NCBI GenBank assembly: GCA_008360955.1
Contig: LUCM01010546.1
Span: 158,560 to 222,559 of the forward strand
Direction: 5' to 3'
DNA length: 64,000 nt
From: Fasciolopsis buskii
Lineage: Eukaryota; Platyhelminthes; Trematoda; Plagiorchiida; Fasciolidae
The first letter of the stretch is position 1; every line of letters begins with the position of its first letter. Below, piece after piece: positions 59,801 to 64,000 of the stretch. Below the pieces are notes generated by a model. That model worked only from the letters and a program-made list of their open reading frames with translations. It did not search any database and had not been told where the DNA came from. A program made the translations under genes and the position numbers.

Positions 59801-59808
59801 CTTATATA
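59801..59808 (-). promoter_or_regulatory. TATA box of the - strand secreted-protein gene
   Basis: TATATAAG on the - strand, about 107 nt before the ATG, leaving room for a start site near 59775 and a leader of about 80 nt. Confidence 0.5.
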
Positions 59809-60067
59809 CGGCTGATGAGCTGTTTGCCCACTTCTACAATGAATGTGTCAAGACTGGCGTGAAATTTACCTTGTTATTCAGTGGAGAATGAGAAAGGCCG
59901 CATGATTCGTTGGAAAAGATTATCGAGAAGGGGCCGGATTGGAATTGAATGTCATCGTGGATACACTCCCGAACTCCGAGTCTTTCGAATCACTCAGTTA
60001 ATGACTAGACTTAAGCATATACACAAGCACAGACACAGACATGTGCGCCTGGGTATTTCAGGATGCG

Positions 60068-60102
<35 letters not shown>
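60068..60102 (+). repeat. (GT)n microsatellite
   Basis: About 17 uninterrupted GT units, flanked by CACA-rich sequence on the left. Confidence 0.95.
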
Positions 60103-60104
<2 letters not shown>

Positions 60105-60131
60105 CACAAACCCCGTGCGCCTCTTGATCTA

Positions 60132-63100
60132 GTGTCCACCAGATAAACTCAAACTCGGGATTTGGAGAAGCACCGATTTGTGGTTGACTGGTTGAACCAA
60201 TCAGAGTTGACACAGCAATTTTTCGACTCTCACCACATCCCCACAGTAAGGTTTGCAAACACTCCGGAATGACTTTTACAGTTGGAAATGAGTTTCTAAC
60301 ACCAGAACGAGAGTGAACGTAGTTTAGACCTTACCATTAGTAATCTTTAATGCAGAAACAAGACACAAAATAAGTCGACGGATTTCGTGTTATTTATCTG
60401 ATATATCAACACACTGAAAGAATATATTTTAACTCAAAAGATACACGCCTCGATACTCTTGCCTGTCATTTTCGACATGAAACAAACTTCGCTCTACATC
60501 ATCATCCTGAAGAATTTAAATCAATTTTCTCTCCCGTTTGAAGAACATAACTAAACGTTCGTCTAGCGCAATCACAGATTCAAACAAAACTAACAGTCAC
60601 GCAAAGTAGGGATTTATTTTTCATTTCAGACATTACCGACTGTCAGATTATCAAATTCTATGGACCTGGCGGATAGACTGACGAGGTATCACGAGTCCAC
60701 AAATTGTGATCAGGCTAATAGGAGACTCAGTGTCTGGGTGAAACGGATTTGGAACTTTGGCTATCTAAACTAATTCAATGCAAGCGATTCGCGCAGCACA
60801 TGAATTGCCTTGTACTCACATTTTTCTGTTGACAAACTGCAAGCCAGATGGCTGTTGCAACTATTAAATGCCTCCTTCACTCTTAAAGATTATGGCCTCA
60901 TAGTAGTATAAAGCCGGAGTTCCTCAGGTTATAGAACGGGTTCTTCAGCTACGGAGTTATCAATTTGCGGGAATCGGATTTAAGATGCAATTAGACTTTC
61001 AATCACACAAGTATTATTCCGATTCTACCCAGCGGCTGCCCTGTATCGTAGATACTGTGCTTTCGGTTGATAGATGGACAGGACATCGGTCAACTCAAAA
61101 ACATTAGAGGTTCGAACTCCCGTAGGCCGCTTTCGTGGTAGACGTAAATTTGCCTTTGTTCGGATGAACATCCCACCTTACAAATTGGCATTTGGTGTGG
61201 TTCTCTCCAATTTCACATTATATTTTCTCCATCGCTGCTTTGTTTGAATCCCCCGCCTTGTGTACTGCAACAAGGCAGCTATGCAGCATGCCCTCGCGCT
61301 ACGCTAGTGCGCGAAGCATGTAACTGAACAGTATCGAAAAGACATTTCAAAAAACCAAAAATGTCGCTTGAAGGGCATTTGAAAATTTTAGAATACACTA
61401 TTAATGAAGTTTTACGGTTGGAAAAAGGCTTCCCCTAAGGGAATGTTGGAGAAGACCAACACTGCAGGCTATTTGGGCTTCGTATCACTGTTCAACCACT
61501 TAGGTAAACAAATCGGTGAACTATACAGTAATTAGTTATAAACTACAAAGGCTGCATTTGCATTCTGACACTCGAACTCTGTGTGCACGGTTTTACTTTA
61601 CACCTTATGGGGCAGATCTCATCATATAAAGCTTAGTTTACCAATAATTTTAAGCAACAGAGTGGCCTGTCTAAACAATGAACTGAACCGACTACATGAG
61701 CACGGTGATTTCGTGGTGAGGATTTTCTATACAACAATATGCGCTCCTGGAAAAGGAGATACGAAATGAACATGTAGAATGTTGTTTGTGGTTATTGCTT
61801 TGAAACAGTAGCCTTTCAACCTGAAGATTAAAGGTTTGATTTCTTCCTGTGTTGGTTAGGTTTTCCAATTCTTAGCCCTCTGTTGGTCACGAACTCATTT
61901 TTAACAACCAGGAAATAATAACTGTCAAAGATAGTTTTCCACAAATAAATTATTGGCTTCTTCTTACAAATGGGGAGAACAATTTTTCCATTCAGATGTA
62001 CAATGTCCTCAGTGGTGTAAGGGAAGCGAACGACAGTTGTAAAGCGATTGGCATACGATTTGAATTTGCGCCCTCACGAGGGCCGAAACATTCACTGTTC
62101 GCCCAGTAAGTCCAAATTCATTTGGATGCGAGATTTTTGTGTAGACGTCTCCAGTTGGGATCTCCAACCACGGACTCATGATTAAACTACGTTCTAGGCA
62201 GAGTATATCTATTACAAAATCTCAAGCACTTCTCACCGGCTTCACCCACCCTTCACATTACAGTTAATGTGCATATTATACGCACAATTCAATGTAATCC
62301 CAGTCTAGTATCGTTCAATCTTACATGAGCACCTATATAGTTACCTCTGTATCTTTCCCTGTCCCGATTACCATGATAAAAACTTCCATGGACCAAATCT
62401 TTTTCTTTATCCAGGTTTCTTCTCAATAAGTTATGTTTTCACGTCGAACATTTTGTAAAAGTTGAGTTTCATGTGGAAATTTGGCTTCCTTAGACCAACA
62501 ACAATTACGGATCTCCGTGTTGCGAATGCCTGGGTCATGACATTTTGAGAGTCGGTAGAAAAATTCCTTCCAGAGCATCTGTGTGCTTTGAACCCGAAAT
62601 ATGTATCCGTTGTGGCTGGATTCTTATTCTACTTTGTTAAAAAGATAGGGTATACTTGAAAAACAAGCTTTCATAATCCGTAACAGAAGATTCGGATTAC
62701 CATGTGAAACTTTCACGTTTGTATGCCGAAGCCTGTTCAAGAAAAAGTCATTTTTCTAGGCAAACATTTACAAGTCCCACTAGGATCTGAATAATCCTGA
62801 CTCATTCAACAATTTCTTGGTATCGTCTACTCAACTGTGAACAGTTTGACGTTAAGTACGACATATTTTCGCAATCATTATATCATTGTAATGTTTTGTA
62901 TAGTTCGTCCAAAATTCTGCTCCCGCAGTGGAAGTGCTGAGAATATCGGAACCACAATTTGGCCGATATGACTGTTCTTTGGTTTTGTTCTGATAAAGAC
63001 TTCCCTTCCGGATTCAGTCTGCTTGAAAACACTGTAAAGACCGAAATCAGACTTTTTCCAACATTCTTCGACTAAGTTGAACTCGGGGAAGCTTGTTGAA

Positions 63101-64000
63101 AACGACATCACCTTGATCCCAAGGGATGATAATCACTTGTTCTTTCGCGTGAAGGCCCAGAATAGGAGGATTAGAGTGTTGAAATATTGCTTCACTTTTG
63201 AGGATTTTGTTTTTGCTAATTAAGGTGAACAATCTTCTAGCGTACAAATTTATAAATAGCAGTCCTGAAATTTCGAATTCATCGAGTCCGCTGTTGTGAA
63301 GAGAGAATTCAGAATCATTATTGAGTTCTTCAATGGACTGGCTGTCCAAAGCATTTCTCATCCTGTCCTAGGTGGCCCCTATTACAATTTCAGACGTCTC
63401 GGACTGTCAACGCACACTTTACCCTTTAGCAGTTCCACTGATATTCATTGGTTTGTTCATGTATCAAAGGTGAAGGACCAAACTGACACATTATCTACCA
63501 TGAGCAAAACTCTAAGTGCGCATGAGAACTGGGGAGTTGGCGAAAATATGAACCGTGTTCACGATACTATTTTGATTATGTGATTAGTGAAAAAATATAC
63601 TCACCTGAATCATACTATGGCAAAACACTAAACAAAATATAAGTAGAAAGGCGTATGGATGCATGCATTATTATAGATTTAGGAGCTTCATTGTGCTACT
63701 GCAATTTGCAAATTATTGTGAAATTCAATTTAGGTTGCAGATTCTGATGATTCTTAGGTGTGATATGAATTCGCACATACACAAAGAGAGTGAGAGAGAC
63801 AGAGCACGTTACGGAGTTGCAACTTTTGATTCGACAACTGAACCTAGGGTCTGTGTCATCTCAGAATAAATGTAATTGATTTCAGTATTTATTCACTTTC
63901 CCCGAATCTGTTAACACCAGCATTGTTGGAAGTGACCTGGCACAAAAGTATATCATTCGCGAGGACACTTGGCTAGCAAAAACCGCGTGCAGGCAGCCAT
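60132..64000. other. mostly unrecognised sequence
   Basis: Apart from the tRNA-like fragment near 61.1 kb, nothing is recognised. On the - strand at 62878-63361 two overlapping frames (104 and 77 codons) could be one interrupted coding stretch, but no motif or splice evidence supports it. Confidence 0.35.
61061..61131 (+). repeat. tRNA-like fragment
   Basis: A Box A-like TCGGTTGATAGATGG is followed by a perfect Box B-like GAGGTTCGAACTCC about 35-40 nt later. No convincing cloverleaf; probably a tRNA-derived repeat. Confidence 0.4.

Noticed and set aside
1..64000. CRISPR arrays, operons, ribosome binding sites, rRNA or true tRNA genes
   Set aside because: Nothing of the kind is visible; the sequence is eukaryotic and the tRNA-like segments are repeat heads with decayed stems.

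Overview
The window is eukaryotic, intron-rich, AT-rich DNA, most likely from a parasitic flatworm and probably a digenean fluke (inference). The support is LINE reverse-transcriptase relics of the kind common in flatworm genomes, tRNA-derived SINE-like repeats, Penelope-like repeat units, and a gene built from very short frame-preserving exons like the micro-exon genes (MEGs) of flukes and tapeworms. There is no bacterial-style coding. Most long open frames are chance readings of introns and repeats. Two assembly gaps (21289-21691 and 57449-57808) interrupt the sequence.

The main result is a candidate giant micro-exon gene on the + strand, running from about 1.48 kb to at least 47.1 kb. I found 27 short segments (9-36 nt). 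Each is preceded by an AG acceptor, usually behind a pyrimidine tract, and followed by GTAAGT, GTGAGT or a close donor. Each is a multiple of three long and is open when entered in phase 1, so each also leaves in phase 1. Joined in order they total 633 nt (211 codons), and no junction codon is a stop. By hand count about 24 of roughly 42 GTRAGT hexamers on the + strand close such an exon, against 2 of about 30 on the - strand. Neither the first exon (signal peptide) nor the last was found; they may lie outside the window or have been missed.

The introns of this gene hold mobile-element debris: two LINE ORF2 relics on the + strand (20.4-21.3 kb and 38.6-40.3 kb), an inverted pair of a decayed CR1/Jockey-like LINE (11.7-12.7 kb + and 24.1-25.2 kb -), further RT scraps at 28.8 and 55.5 kb, two tRNA-like SINE families (one forming a large inverted repeat at 30.0-30.5 kb), and four copies of a Penelope-like unit, two of them folded back on themselves.

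On the - strand, 59.7-57.8 kb holds a separate small gene for a secreted protein, with a TATA box, a signal-peptide exon, a 114-nt second exon and at least one more exon. Its reading frame after exon 2 is ambiguous. From 60 kb to the end I see only a (GT)n microsatellite, one tRNA-like fragment and unrecognised sequence.
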